NCBI GenBank assembly: GCA_026545765.1
Contig: CM048844.1
Coordinates: 53,230,932-53,294,931, forward strand
Direction: 5' to 3'
Source of the DNA: Plantago major
Taxonomy: Eukaryota; Streptophyta; Magnoliopsida; Lamiales; Plantaginaceae
DNA: 64,000 bases
The translations under genes and the position numbers were made by a program. The notes below the pieces were generated by a model, which saw nothing but the letters and a program-made list of their open reading frames with translations, was not told where the DNA came from and searched no databases. The stretch's first letter is position 1, and the number at the start of each line of letters is the position of its first letter. Shown here piece after piece: positions 25,594 to 35,205 of this stretch.

Positions 25594-26174
25594 TTAAGAA
25601 CAACGACAGGCTTACGGCCCACCAATTTTAAAAGGCAAATACAATCACCTTTGACGATAGCGAGATCCCCCCACCAACGTCTGGCGGAGGAGATCTCAAG
25701 GACCCCGATGTCCCTTTGGTTGTTTCTCTAGTGATTGCCACTTACAAGGTCAACAAGGTACTAATCGACATAGGAAGCTCCTCCAATGTCCTATCCAAAA
25801 GGACTGTTGAGCAAATGCATCTGGGGCAAATACAATATGGACGAGTATATACCTCATTAGTAGGTTTTGGAGGGTCTGTAGTATGTCCCATTGGAAGTAT
25901 ACCACTGCAAGTCTCCATGGGCAATTTTCCGACAAGAGTGACCCAGACTATCCTCTTTGTGGTAGTAGATAGCACCTTCGACTATAACGCGATCTTGGGC
26001 CGCCCGGGACTTAACCAATTCAGAGCAATTGCTTCACCCCTACACAACAGGGTAAAGTTTCCAACCCCGAATGGCGTACGGGAAGAAATGGGCAACATTA
26101 GAAGCACAGGAGTGCTACATCATGTCGACCGGAGGGCCCAGAACTGTCCTTTCGGTCACCAAGGGCCCACTTAG
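25594..26174 (+). pseudogene. Aspartic protease domain with altered active site
   Basis: The protease would cut the Gag-Pol polyprotein. A lead-in rich in acidic residues and proline (DDSEIPPPTSGGDLKDP) at about 25655-25705 precedes the open segment from 25716. The active-site loop reads VLIDIGSSSNVL, where the family normally has Asp-Thr-Gly or Asp-Ser-Gly. Here the middle residue is Ile (GAC ATA GGA at 25767-25775), a one-base change from a Thr codon that should abolish catalysis. The C-terminal ILGRPGLNQFRA (about 25992-26027) is the family's flap-distal helix motif. After about 26070 the natural frame moves to another register (ATLEAQECYIMST), so there is a frameshift before the reverse transcriptase. 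Confidence 0.85.
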
Positions 26175-26454
26175 CCATTCTTCCATTACTCTGACGCCAC
26201 CAAAGGAAGAAATCGGTATTGGGTCGCTCAGAGAAAAGTTCCCCAAGACAGCTAGGATAGAATCCCATGAAGCCTTGAAAGAGGTCCAACTGGTCGAAGG
26301 AAATCCGGAAAGAACAACTCGGATTGGAACAGAGATAAGTGCGGAAGTAAGCGGAAGCTCATCGCCGCCGGGACAATCGCGACATCTTTGCTTGAGCACA
26401 GATGATCTCAAGGGATAGACCGGATCACGATTCACCGTCGAACATGGATCCTGA
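26175..26454 (+). pseudogene. Protease-RT connector, degraded
   Basis: This part encodes the linker between protease and reverse transcriptase. The words ESHEALKEVQL and NPERTTRIGTEIS at about 26262-26340 match the usual pre-RT connector of Tat elements. Stops at 26416 and about 26453 interrupt the frame before the RT palm. Confidence 0.55.
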
Positions 26455-27170
26455 TTGAGCACATCCGCCAAAGAGGAAAGACTTTGGACGATTGAGGATG
26501 CTATCATAGCAGGGGAGGTTGACAAATTGATGAAAGCAGGTCATATCGAAGAAGTCAGATACTCTGATTGGTTCTGCAACGTGGTCCTCATCGAAAAAGC
26601 TCCAGGAAAGTGGAGAATGTGCAATGACTTCACCAGACTCAACAAGTTTTGTCCAAAAGATCCATATCCATTGCCACGCATAGACCCGGTGGTCGATTCC
26701 GCTGCAGGATGTGCACTTCTAAGCTTCATGGATGCATACCAAGGCTTCTACCAAATTAGGATGGCTCAAGAAGACATCAAGAAAGCGGCATTCTTTGCGG
26801 TAGGAGTCTATTGCTTCAAGGTCATGCCTTTTGGCCTCAAGAACGCAGGAGCTAGCTACTTACCAATTTGGTAAATAAGATGTTCAAGGAAGAATTGGGA
26901 AAAACCATGGAAGTCTATGTGGATGACATGCTTGTGAAAAGCAAGGCGAAGAGGAGCACATCGAACACCTCAACAATTGCTTTTCTATTCTCGGAAATAT
27001 GGAATGAAGTGAACCTAAAAGTGCACTTTCGGGGTAAAGGAGGAAAATTCCTTGGCTACATGGTCACGAAAGAGGCATCGTGCTAACCGGAGAAGATAAA
27101 GGCAATCATAGATCTACAGCCCAAGACCATCAATGAAGTTGAAGCTTCTAGGAAAGGTGATGGCTGAGCC
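26455..27170 (+). pseudogene. Reverse transcriptase, frameshifted
   Basis: This was the RNA-dependent DNA polymerase. From 26515 the fingers/palm read cleanly: KLMKAGHIEEV, NVVLIEKAPGKWRMC, DFTRLNKFCPKDPYPLPRID and LLSFMDAYQGFYQI, whose Asp (codon at about 26731) is the first catalytic residue. VMPFGLKNAGASY follows. A frameshift near 26860 then moves to the frame holding NKMFKEELGK and the YVDD box (Tyr codon at 26916). A second shift follows directly after VKSKAK, and the thumb segment KGGKFLGYMVTK lies near 27036-27071. The end (about 27090-27170) is readable only in fragments. Catalytic residues are present but no single frame covers the domain. Confidence 0.92.
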
Positions 27171-27199
27171 GTTTTATCTCAAGGTCCGCCGAGAAGAAC

Positions 27200-27720
27200 C
27201 TTCCCTTCTTCAAGACCTTACGAAAGGAAATAAGTTCGAGTGGACAAAGGAGTGCGAAGGCCTGAAAACTTGAAAAGTATCTCCTCTCACGCCCTTACAT
27301 CTAAACCCATGGATGATGAAACTCTTTACCTCTATTTGGCCACCACTGATGAAGCAATAAGTTCTGTACTGGTACGGCTACAAGACAACGAGCATTTACC
27401 AATTTACTATTTGAGCAAAGCTCTAGTAGGCTCCGAGGCCAGATATGTCAAAATTGAGAAGCTCGCCGTCGCCTTTGGTTTACCTTGCACGACTAAAGCC
27501 TTACTTCAAGTCGCATCGGATTATAGTCCTTACCAATGAGCCACTCAAACATGTCTTGGAAAAACCGGATCAGTCAGGATGCCTCTCCAAATGGGCTATT
27601 GAGCTAAGTGAATATGATATTGGGTATCAAGCCCCATCTGCCAAGAAAGCACAAGTTCTGGCCGAATTCACGGTAGACTATCCAGAGAAGTGGAGAACGA
27701 AAATTCCTGGAAAAGGCTAG
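27200..27720 (+). pseudogene. First RNase H domain (gypsy type), frameshifted
   Basis: This is the ordinary RNase H that follows reverse transcriptase in Ty3/gypsy elements. TSKPMDDETLYLYLATTDEA and SSVLVRLQDNEHLPIYYLSK (about 27300-27420) and GSEARYVKIEKLA (about 27430-27468) match the usual order. A frameshift near 27470 separates them from VYLARLKPYFKSHRIIVLT, EPLKHVLEKP, KWAIELSEYDIGY and KAQVLAEF, which run to the stop at 27718. In the first strand the usual catalytic Asp is replaced or not evident (LYLYLATTDEAISSVL), as is common when Tat elements carry a second RNase H. Confidence 0.85.
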
Positions 27721-27806
27721 TCGGTGATTGCCCTAATCAAAGAATCAAGTGGAAGAAAAGCGGAGAGACAGAGAGGTAGCATTCAGCCTATGAATACTAC
27801 CAACCT

Positions 27807-28380
27807 ATGGATGATTCACTAAGGGTGAGGCACATGTTTCTTTTGGACGAAGAACTCAATACCTCGACAACTGCATCTTCCGACAAGAAGCAGGAGGCTG
27901 AGAAAGCACTCACTCCCACTATGGAAGAAAAGGGAGGAAACAGAGAATGTTGGACATTACAAGTGGATGGATCATCAACCGGACGGCTGGGAGGAATAGG
28001 AATTTTTCTTGAAAGTCCTGAAGGAGCCAAGCTAGAGTACGCCATCACTCTCAACTTCAAAGTGACGAACAACGAGGCCGAGTATGAAGAACTTATCACC
28101 GGCCTAAGAATGACGAGAGCCCTTCGGGTAAAAAGGATCAAAGCCTACACGGACTCTCAGCTCGTACAATCCCAGTTCTCCGGGTCCTTTACCGCCAAAG
28201 GACCTAATATGATCAAATACTTGGAGCTCCTCAAGCAAGAGGTTGAGCACTTTGAAGAATTTACTCTTGACCAATTTCATAGAGAGTGGAATGAAAAAGC
28301 CGATGCCCTCTCCAAGTACGCCTCAGCCTTAGGAGCTTTGGACACAAGAAGTGTCATCCTAATGACCCACGCAGAATCCT
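27807..28380 (+). pseudogene. Second RNase H domain (archaeal/plant type), locally intact
   Basis: This extra RNase H is the hallmark of the Tat lineage. An open frame with a real ATG begins at 27807, and the domain covers residues ~48-175. All four expected catalytic residues are visible: Asp54 in LQVDGSS, Glu92 in TNNEAEYEEL, Asp116 in AYTDSQLV and Asp166 in NEKADALSK. The surrounding glycine-rich strand (GGIGIFL) and the HREWNEKAD motif fit the family. The domain itself has no stop, but the frame shifts away from integrase at about 28595. The ATG is probably internal to the former polyprotein and not a separate start. Confidence 0.92.
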
Positions 28381-29650
28381 CCCTGGCAAACCCCAACGGA
28401 AAGATGTTTCTCTTGAGCACAGAAAGAAATTGGATGACCGATATATTCCGTTACCTCAAGGATGGTACTTTACCTGTGGATCCTAGAGAGGCCAGGAAGA
28501 TTCAATGTCGAGCAAATAGATACTTTATTCTGGGAGAAGATCTCTACAAAAGATCCTACAGCGGGACTCACATGAGGTGCCTAGATCCTCAAGGCGGCAG
28601 CGATGGAAGAGATCCACGCCGGAAGTTGTGGAAGTCATTCCGGAGGAAGAACTTTGGCGCAAAAGATCATAAGGCAAGGATACTATTGGCCAACTATTGA
28701 CATGGATGCTGCCAACATCGCCCGCGCTTTTGAAGACTGCCAATACTATGCCAACATACCACATCGCCCGACCAACCCTATGATTCCATCAATCATAGCT
28801 TGCCCATTTGATCAATGGGGCATAGACATAGTTGGTCCCTTTCCGCGAGGAACACATCAAAAGAAGTTCTTGATAGTGGCAGTGGAGTACTTCACTAAGT
28901 GGGTCGAAGCTGAAGCAGTGTCAACCTTCACCGAAAGCAGAGTTCGGACATTCATCTGGAAGAACATCATCTGCCGGTTTGGACTCCCACGAGTGTTAGT
29001 TTCAGACAATGGAGCACAATTTTCTGGGTCAAGGCTGAAGGAGTGGCTTCAGTCCTTCAAAATAGAACAACGCATTACTTCCGTTGGCCACCCCCAAGCC
29101 AATGGTCAGGTGGAAGCCACCAACAAGACCATAGTTAAAATTTTGGAGAAAAGGTTGAGAACTTCCCAAGACAGTTGGGCGGATGATCTTGACGCGGTCC
29201 TTTGGGCGCATCGAACGACAGCCCAAACTGCCACACAAGAAACACCTTTCTCCTTGTTCTATGGATCCGAGGCGGTCATCCCTTCAGAGACGGTGGTGGC
29301 AACCCAGAGAATCCAGCAATACAACCCAGTTGATAATGAGCTCGCAAGGATCTACGACCTTGAGCTCCTTGAAGACAAGCGCGATAAGGCATTGGCCAAC
29401 ATCCTGCGGTACCAAGCCATGACTGCTCGAGCCTATAATAAACGTGTCTTTCCCAGGGACATACAAGTTGGAGACTTAGTCCTTAGAAGAGCTGATATAT
29501 ATACTAAGTCATGTGGGGAAACTAAAACCCAAGTGGGAAGGACCGTACAAGGTTACTGGGGCAAGAGTTAATGGAAGCTTTGAGCTAGAAGACGAACAAG
29601 GGCGGGCCTTGAAGAGAACTTGGAATGCCAAGAATCTCCAAAAGTTTTAA
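28381..29650 (+). pseudogene. Integrase, frameshifted at both ends; one zinc Cys lost
   Basis: Integrase would insert the element's DNA copy. Its N-terminal lead-in (EARKIQCRANRYFILGEDLY) is in the preceding frame, and a shift near 28595 leads to the long segment 28603-29571. In that segment His5 and His12 of the zinc finger are present, but the first Cys of the C-x2-C pair is Phe43, with only Cys46 kept. The catalytic triad is complete: Asp75 (WGIDIVGPF), Asp135 (VSDNGAQF) and Glu171 (NGQVEATNK), with 35 residues between the last two. The C-terminal part holds NKRVFPRDIQVGDLVLRRAD. A G-run near 29515 shifts the frame. In the corrected register the GPY motif and the expected end at the TAA at 29648-29650 can be read. 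There is no chromodomain. Confidence 0.93.
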
Positions 29651-30340
29651 ACTTGAGAGAAGTATGGCAACGACTGTCACCTTCCTCTATCCTGTCGAAC
29701 TGTTTTTTGTGTCTGTTTTTTGAAAAAAAAGGCCTTGAAGCCCTCAAGTTGTAAGTCGATTTCCGTCAAATCAATACAACTGCGATTTCATAAACATTGT
29801 TGATAATCATGTCCTCGAAGATATTTAACTACCCGATCCGAATCTAGATCATACATTAATCCGGATCGGACTGACACAATCAAACAGTGTCCGACCTTCA
29901 CAAAGGCAAATATGCTTTTATTGAAGCGAATGATTCACAAAGTCAGAGTCCGAAGGGCCCTAATCGGGCTTACAAAAACAAGCTCCGACTCTATCTCCTT
30001 TCTACTTTTACATCGAAGCTTCCTAATTAACCCTGATCTACCGAACTAAACCCCATCCGAACACTGTTAGCTACATATGTAGGCGCTCCGAAGGAAGAAG
30101 GAACTCTATCATCAGATCTGTGATTGCTCACTGACAAAGGTTTTGAAAGCCCTTCGGACGATCCAAAGTCTAACAACAGCCGGACGATGTAACGTAGGCC
30201 ATTCATGGCTTCCAGAAAGGATACTTCATCACTTCTGAATGACAGAAAGCTCCGAAGCACACTGACCATCCGGATCGCCTCATACCAAATACTATGAATA
30301 CACCCCAGATTCAGAGTATTTGGAAAGCGACCAACCCGGA

Positions 30341-30690
30341 TTGTCGGATCAACACAAGTCACTCCGGAGGCTCCCGTTGGTCCGAGTCCCAACAAGACCG
30401 GCATTGTCAGGGACTCCGTTCCAGAATTGTAAGTCGCTCCCTCGAGCCTTCAATTGAACAGGCCACCAACAAAATCGAGCTGCTCGGACGAAAGACCTTA
30501 GGTGCAAGACAAACGAGTCACCAAAAAGGTTACTTCCGGAGGTCCCCAATGATCCGACTCCAAACAAGCTCAGCACTGTTGGGGACCCCTTTCCAAAATT
30601 GCAAATAGCTCCCTCGAGCCTTCAATCCTGGAAATGCAGTCACCAACAAAACCAAACCGCTCGGATACACATCCTCAAGGACAAGCTAAG
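30341..30690 (+). repeat. Imperfect ~172 bp tandem duplication inside the retrotransposon
   Basis: Two diverged copies follow each other. ACTCCGGAGG (30361) matches ACTTCCGGAGG (30532), and the 19 bp word GCTCCCTCGAGCCTTCAAT occurs at 30436 and again at 30608. CACCAACAAAA followed by GCTCGGA also recurs in both copies. The offsets are 171-172 bp. The sequence is unrelated to the host satellite despite the similar length. Tandem repeats in the 3' untranslated region are known in several Tat families. Confidence 0.75.
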
Positions 30691-30749
30691 AGACCTACTC
30701 AAAGGGATACGCCTCCCTTCATCCGAGAAACGAACAACTAGACACAACA

Positions 30750-30830
30750 GGTTTGATAGAAAGCCTTCCAACATTTCGGGCGGTTTTTTACGACCGAACC
30801 ACGAAATACTGGAAGGGATTCTATCAAACC
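30750..30830 (+). other. 81 bp near-perfect inverted repeat (foldback)
   Basis: The arm at 30750-30778 starts GGTTTGATAGAA, with CCTTCCA and ATTTCG further in. It pairs with 30802-30830, which ends TTCTATCAAACC after CGAAAT and TGGAAGG. About 25 of 29 positions pair, interrupted by two symmetrical 2-base mismatches, with a loop of ~23 bases. The shape is like a long RNA hairpin or a small foldback element. No target duplication around it was recognised. Confidence 0.75.
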
Positions 30831-31955
30831 AATTATGCCGACTTGTCGCCCCCCGGGCACATAACCAGAGCGGAATGCCTCGGGCGCATTGAGATTCAAA
30901 ATCAACTATGTGAAGATCCCCGAACCATCCAGCTAATCCACCTGTCCGGGGCTAAAAGTCACGATATAGACCACAGCCCCGGAGAAAGAAGATTAGCCTG
31001 ACGATCAGAGGAATTGATGAGCAAAAATTTCAGGCCTCACTCGGTACGGACCGTATCCTCGAAGATCCGGCGGCTTTCCGAAACCGATTTCCACGACTCT
31101 CACGAAGAACCAGCCGGGTAGACTTCGAATCATCGGAGAAACCCTTGGGACGAGATCACGGCGAGTGATGGCATAAACATGCTTACCACTCGGACTCGAG
31201 CTCCGGACCTTTGATTACTATAAAAGGCGAGATGTCTTAATGAAAAGCCGCATAAGCGAGTATATATAGAATGAAACGACCTATTTAAAGCGGACTCGTT
31301 CCACATATTCACCGGAAATGGACTTGGGCATACCGACTATGCTACTCACTCGGACGTACCAAGCTCGGGGCTAACATAACAACATCCAAAGCAACTGTGA
31401 TTCGTATAGAGTCACCCTGTACTTAATGCTGATCATCTTTTCGATATCTCACAAGTCTGCATGACTCGGGAAGACACACCAAGACAACGTCCGAATTGTC
31501 TTAACTTATCACGATACGAGGCGATTCTTTTTCTCGCAAGCCTGGCCACTCTAAGACGTGGCTCCGAACCAATTCGTGATCCGGTTTATTTCTATTATAG
31601 CTTTCGATTCGGATGGCTACAACGGTTGATCGTCCCCCAAGACCCGCAAAGGAGAATTTGCATCAGGCAAATTAAGGTCCTGGCGGTACGGATCTCAAGG
31701 GGCCGAACCCACTATCCGAGTCTACGAGAATTGACGAATTTCTACGCAAGTACGAAGTTAAACGCGCAAGGATGTAAACATCAACAATAGTATATCAGCA
31801 ACAAAAAATAGTTCCGAGCCATCAATGGGCCCAAACCAATAACATTCATCAAAGATAAGTATGTTTGTACAACAAAAGATGATGGGCAAAATCGACAACA
31901 CTGCTTTTTGGCCCGGAGGCACCCTATTACAAAAAACCCGGGGCATACCCCGTCT

Positions 31956-32817
31956 TCACTGCCTTCGCCGCTCGGACGAACTTGGTTGAGACCGAGAGGG
32001 GCCGCCCGTATCCTTCTCCGGAGGCGCTTGACCTTGCTGTTGGGCTATCCTCCGTTCTCTCCGAGCCTCAACCTCTTTCAGGAAGGCCGGACACTCCTCC
32101 ATCAGGTCAAGGTCGCGATCAAAGCCTTGGACAGGCCCGGGCAAAGTCAGCCAGTCTCGGTTGTGCTCCAAGTGGTCCTCCAAAGGAACGAAAACACTGG
32201 ACATGAGCACCCGAGGGACGAAGGATGGGAGATACGGACCACCATGGTTGTACTTCTTGCCCTCCGACTCGTCGCAGACCAGCTCCACAAATTCACACTT
32301 AAGCAAATCTGCATGCAAGACACCCTCCGGAGCAAAGTCCGAGCCATCTCCATTTTTAAAGGCGGATACCCCCTCAGCCTCCAAGTTACAATCATCCGGT
32401 ATCCAACCCTTCCTCCGGCACTGCTCCACAGCTGCATCAAACCCATCTTGGCGGGCCTCATCATACTTTGACTCGAGCAAAAACTTGTAGGAGTCCGAAT
32501 CAAGGAAATCTTGGACAACCCTTGTCCGGACTCCCCGAAGCTCCTTCAACATCTTATCCTTGAAAGTCCGAGAGACGGCCACGAAATCATCCAAACTATC
32601 TTGGTGCACTTTCAAATCAGCCTCCAAAGATCGAATGGCACTTATCATCTTGGCTGTCTCCGACTCGGCCTCTTGTTTAGCAGCTATGGCCTTCTTCAGG
32701 CGCTCGAAGTCTTTGTCAACGGGGCGCTTCAATCGCCGGCGACCTCGGCTTGGCTAAGTCTTCCTCCAGGGTAGCCCTCCGAGCAGCCACCAAGGAGCAT
32801 GCTTCAACAGCAGCAAA
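31956..32817 (-). pseudogene. Antisense gene, last exon: coiled-coil C terminus
   Basis: The exon follows a strong acceptor (TTTTTGTTTTCAG, AG at 32819-32818). It starts FAAVEACSLVAARRATLEED and then needs a frameshift near 32740 to continue as RPVDKDFERLKKAIAAKQEA down to the stop at 31956-31958. Residues ~8-75 of the long segment are rich in Lys, Glu, Ala and Leu with heptad-like spacing, so a coiled coil is likely. The last 30 residues are rich in Ser, Arg, Gln and Pro. The CRRKGWIPDDCNLEAEG stretch and acidic patches give no known catalytic signature. Confidence 0.65.
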
Positions 32818-32901
32818 CTGAAAACAAAAACGAAACATCGGAAGTGTTAGATACCTCCGAACCATATGAAGATGTAACACCAACGGAAAACTTAAACTCA
32901 C
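32818..32901 (-). other. Antisense gene, third intron (84 bp)
   Basis: Reading the minus strand, the donor is GTGAGT at 32901-32896 and the acceptor is TTTTTGTTTTCAG ending at 32818. The length and the long T-rich tract before AG are typical of plant introns. The preceding frame ends in a stop (TAA at 32919-32917) just before the donor, so an indel in the exon must be assumed. Confidence 0.6.
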
Positions 32902-33352
32902 TTTATTTGGCGGCGATTAACTCGAAATCCGCTCCGGCTCAGGCGGCAACCGAGTGACTTCCGCATCCGAATCCAACTCGGGAGCCTCGCCCACCTTTTC
33001 CTTGCCCTTCTTGGCAGGAGGATTCGGACCTTCGGAGGAGCGCTTTTTTAGAGCAGCAGCGCTCGATTCGCTTGCGGGAGGATCTCGGGACACGGATCTC
33101 GGAGGCTTCTTCGAGCCCTTAGTTCCGACCACCTTACCCTTGTCTGGGGTAGGGATAGTCTGGGCCTCTTCACCCGCAGCAGCCCTCCGAGACTCCTCCA
33201 CTCGGAACAGCGGCATTCCTTGGCTCGTTCGCCGGAGTACGGTGGGCGTCTTGATAATCTGGTCCGAGAACCTCGCGACTCCTTCCGTTGTGCAGCGTTT
33301 TGTTGACGCTTCAACTCCCGCATAGTCGACATCGTATACTCGAACCAGAAAG
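32902..33352 (-). pseudogene. Antisense gene, middle exon: basic, low-complexity linker
   Basis: The best protein-like frame contains YDVDYAGVEASTKRC, FSDQIIKTPTVLRRTSQGM and then a Lys/Ser/Pro/Glu-rich tract with KGKVVGTKGSKKPPRS and KKGKEKVGEAPELDSDAE. A nuclear-localisation-like basic cluster is plausible. The acceptor could be GTGCAG ending at 33353 or the AG ending at 33339. The second choice keeps this frame in register with the previous exon, while the first leads to a different frame that is open to 33048 but is less protein-like. Confidence 0.55.
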
Positions 33353-33465
33353 CTGCACATCCGAATCACGATAAGTTACACAAGAATCTACAAATAATAA
33401 TCATATAGCCGACAAACAGACAACCGACTCGGACAACCAACCAGAGGTAGAGAGAAATCACTTAC
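33353..33465 (-). other. Antisense gene, second intron (113 bp, or 127 bp with the alternative acceptor)
   Basis: The minus strand has a perfect GTAAGT donor at 33465-33460 after the codons for MEDL. The nearest acceptor is GATGTGCAG ending at 33353. A second AG ends at 33339. The region between has low coding quality, with stops in the exon frame soon after the donor. Confidence 0.6.
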
Positions 33466-34942
33466 TCAAATCCTCCATATTATCACAAAAACTTGGCTCG
33501 GACAAGCCGGCCAAGAAAGGCAGAGGCTGACATATCAGACCTCGGAAGAAGTACTTCTCCGGCTCCTGACTACGATGGAACGCTTGCATCCACAAGGGGA
33601 TGTTCCGAGCCGGTGGCTTCCAATCTGGCAGTTTGCCCCGGAAGATCTTCTTCTCAAAATGCCACGTGGGCCTCTCCGCTTCGGATTGCCCGGGCATCAG
33701 AGCCGGACGGACAAAAATGTACCTCTTGAACCATTGGATTCCCAACGAGGACAAGGGATCAACAAAAAATGTGTATGCCTGGTGACATACGAATGTATAG
33801 AACCAAGTGTTCCTACTACTTACACTAATGTTAAACAATTTACGGAAATTGTCGAAAGTGAGCGGGATGCCTTTATATTTACATAGCACTCCGAAGCACA
33901 TCAAATTTCCGAGGGAGTTGGGGATGATCTGGTGCGGACTCAGACCCATGCTGTTCAAAATCTCCAGAAACTCGGACGATACCGGTAGCCGCCACCCGCA
34001 ATGGAGACTTATCTCATAAACAGACATGTAGCCCGGAGGCGGATTGTAGAACGCATGAGATTCGTCCGGGATGAGAATCTCCACACACTCCGGAATCTCA
34101 TATGTTCTACGGAGCTCATCCACTTCATCGGCTCGGATGGTTGAGGCACAAGTAGGCAGAGTACCGTCTTCATTCAACTCGCCCTCCGAATCGGGGTGAG
34201 TGACCTGGTCTCTAGACCGAGGGAACTTCACTTGGAATACGTCCTCACCCTTCCTCAGCCTCTCCGGACGCTCTTCCTCAGCCACCTGCCGACTCGGCCC
34301 TGCTTGCCCGGAAGTTTCCACACGGAGCACATTAGCGGATGGCTCTTCACCTTCTTCCTCCTCGGAACCAGAATCTTCGCCCCGCACACCTTCTTCTGCC
34401 TCATCTTCCTCGGATGAGGATGCTAACTCTACAACAGTCCGAATAGGCCGGCTGACTTGCACGATCCTCCTCACCCTCTTGAAGATGCTCAAATTGGGAG
34501 GTGCTTCCGAAGTATCATGCACTTCCTCGATAGTTGGCGCCTGCGGATCCGGAACGAACGGGACTCGATTAGGATTACTCCTAAAGTTATAACCTAGGGT
34601 TCGAATTAAAGTTCGGATCTCTACCGGAAGTTCGGATTCCTGGCCAGCTTGACCCGGACGACGAGTTCCTATAACTCGCGAGCTTGTCACTTGAGCCGCT
34701 ACAATAACCTGCACATGCGACACTCGCAGGTAATCCGGATGCCTCGGAGGACCAGAATCTGGAACAACTAACCGAAGTAAGGAACTTACCTCGGGCTCTT
34801 CCCAACTCGGATGGGGCGCTTGTTCCACCTCCAAAGACTTCCGTCATCCATGATCTCAATCTCTTGAGCTATCGGTTAAGGATATCGCCTTGAGTCATAT
34901 CCCTCAGCCTCGGTTTGATTTTGGCTATCACTCTCGGACATC
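33466..34942 (-). pseudogene. Antisense gene, first coding exon: acidic region and conserved central domain
   Basis: The exon starts one base before ATG (34941), giving MSESDSQNQTEAEGYDSRRY before a stop. The long frame of 458 codons (34834-33458, trimmed at the donor 33465) is in another register, so at least one indel lies between 34870 and 34834. In the long frame residues 139-164 are almost all Glu, Asp and Ser. Residues ~232-400 form the conserved domain, with NPPPGYMSVYEISLHCGWRL, FLEILNSMGLSPHQIIPNSL, MCFGVLCKYKGIPLTFDNF and IFVRPALMPG. The word order matches plant proteins annotated as putative gypsy-type transposon proteins. No catalytic role is established for that family. Confidence 0.7.
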
Positions 34943-35205
34943 CTAGGGAAAGGAGAAAGCAATATCGTAAGCTTTAAGATGGCAGTCCGAGAGGTCGTTT
35001 ATGTATATTAAAGTGGCCAAGTCAAAGCCAAAACTAGCAGCTTACTCGGCGCAGTTAGTTCGGAGTCAGTACTACACTTATTCGGTGTTAGTCAACATCA
35101 AGTACATATTGGTTATCAACTATACTACACATTATAAGCATACATCCGAGTAACTTGAAGAGGAAAGACCACAGAGATAATTTAAGACAAGACGAGTAAA
35201 CTTAC
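34943..35205 (-). other. Antisense gene, leader intron (263 bp)
   Basis: On the minus strand the donor reads CCAAG-GTAAGT-like (AAGTAAGTTT, GT at 35205-35204). The acceptor is CTTTCTCCTTTCCCTAG ending at 34943, directly followed by G and the ATG. A pyrimidine-rich tract precedes the acceptor. A leader intron close to the start codon is common in plant genes. Confidence 0.6.

Larger units (their letters stand above)
29651..31955 (+). other. Non-coding 3' region between integrase and the antisense gene
   Basis: These 2.3 kb lack a credible coding frame on either strand. The longest open frames are ~100-125 codons and have no family-like motifs. The sequence is richer in GC than the satellite and contains many TCCGA/TCGGA words, like the LTRs. 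It contains an imperfect ~172 bp tandem duplication (30341-30690) and an 81 bp inverted repeat (30750-30830). On the minus strand an AATAAA at 31590-31585 could serve the antisense gene, but that is weak. Confidence 0.7.

Noticed and set aside
29450..29650. Chromodomain at the integrase C terminus (centromere-targeting CRM type)
   Set aside because: After the GPY-like segment the frame ends at 29650 with no chromodomain motif. Insertion in a satellite therefore does not identify a centromeric retrotransposon.
30027..30404. Minus-strand frame of 125 codons in the 3' region
   Set aside because: No motif, no splice or promoter context, and it overlaps the duplicated non-coding segment.
32954..33325. 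Sense-strand frame of 123 codons opposite the antisense gene
   Set aside because: It is the shadow of the Ser/Lys-rich antisense exon and has no start context or motif of its own.
33048..33332. Alternative minus frame starting MSTMRELKRQQNAAQ
   Set aside because: It overlaps the more protein-like frame with the Lys/Pro linker. It is kept only as a possible product of the upstream acceptor at 33353.
31956..34941. Envelope-like gene of an Athila-type element
   Set aside because: The extra gene is on the opposite strand and shows no signal peptide or membrane segment, so it does not fit the sense-strand env-like gene of Athila.
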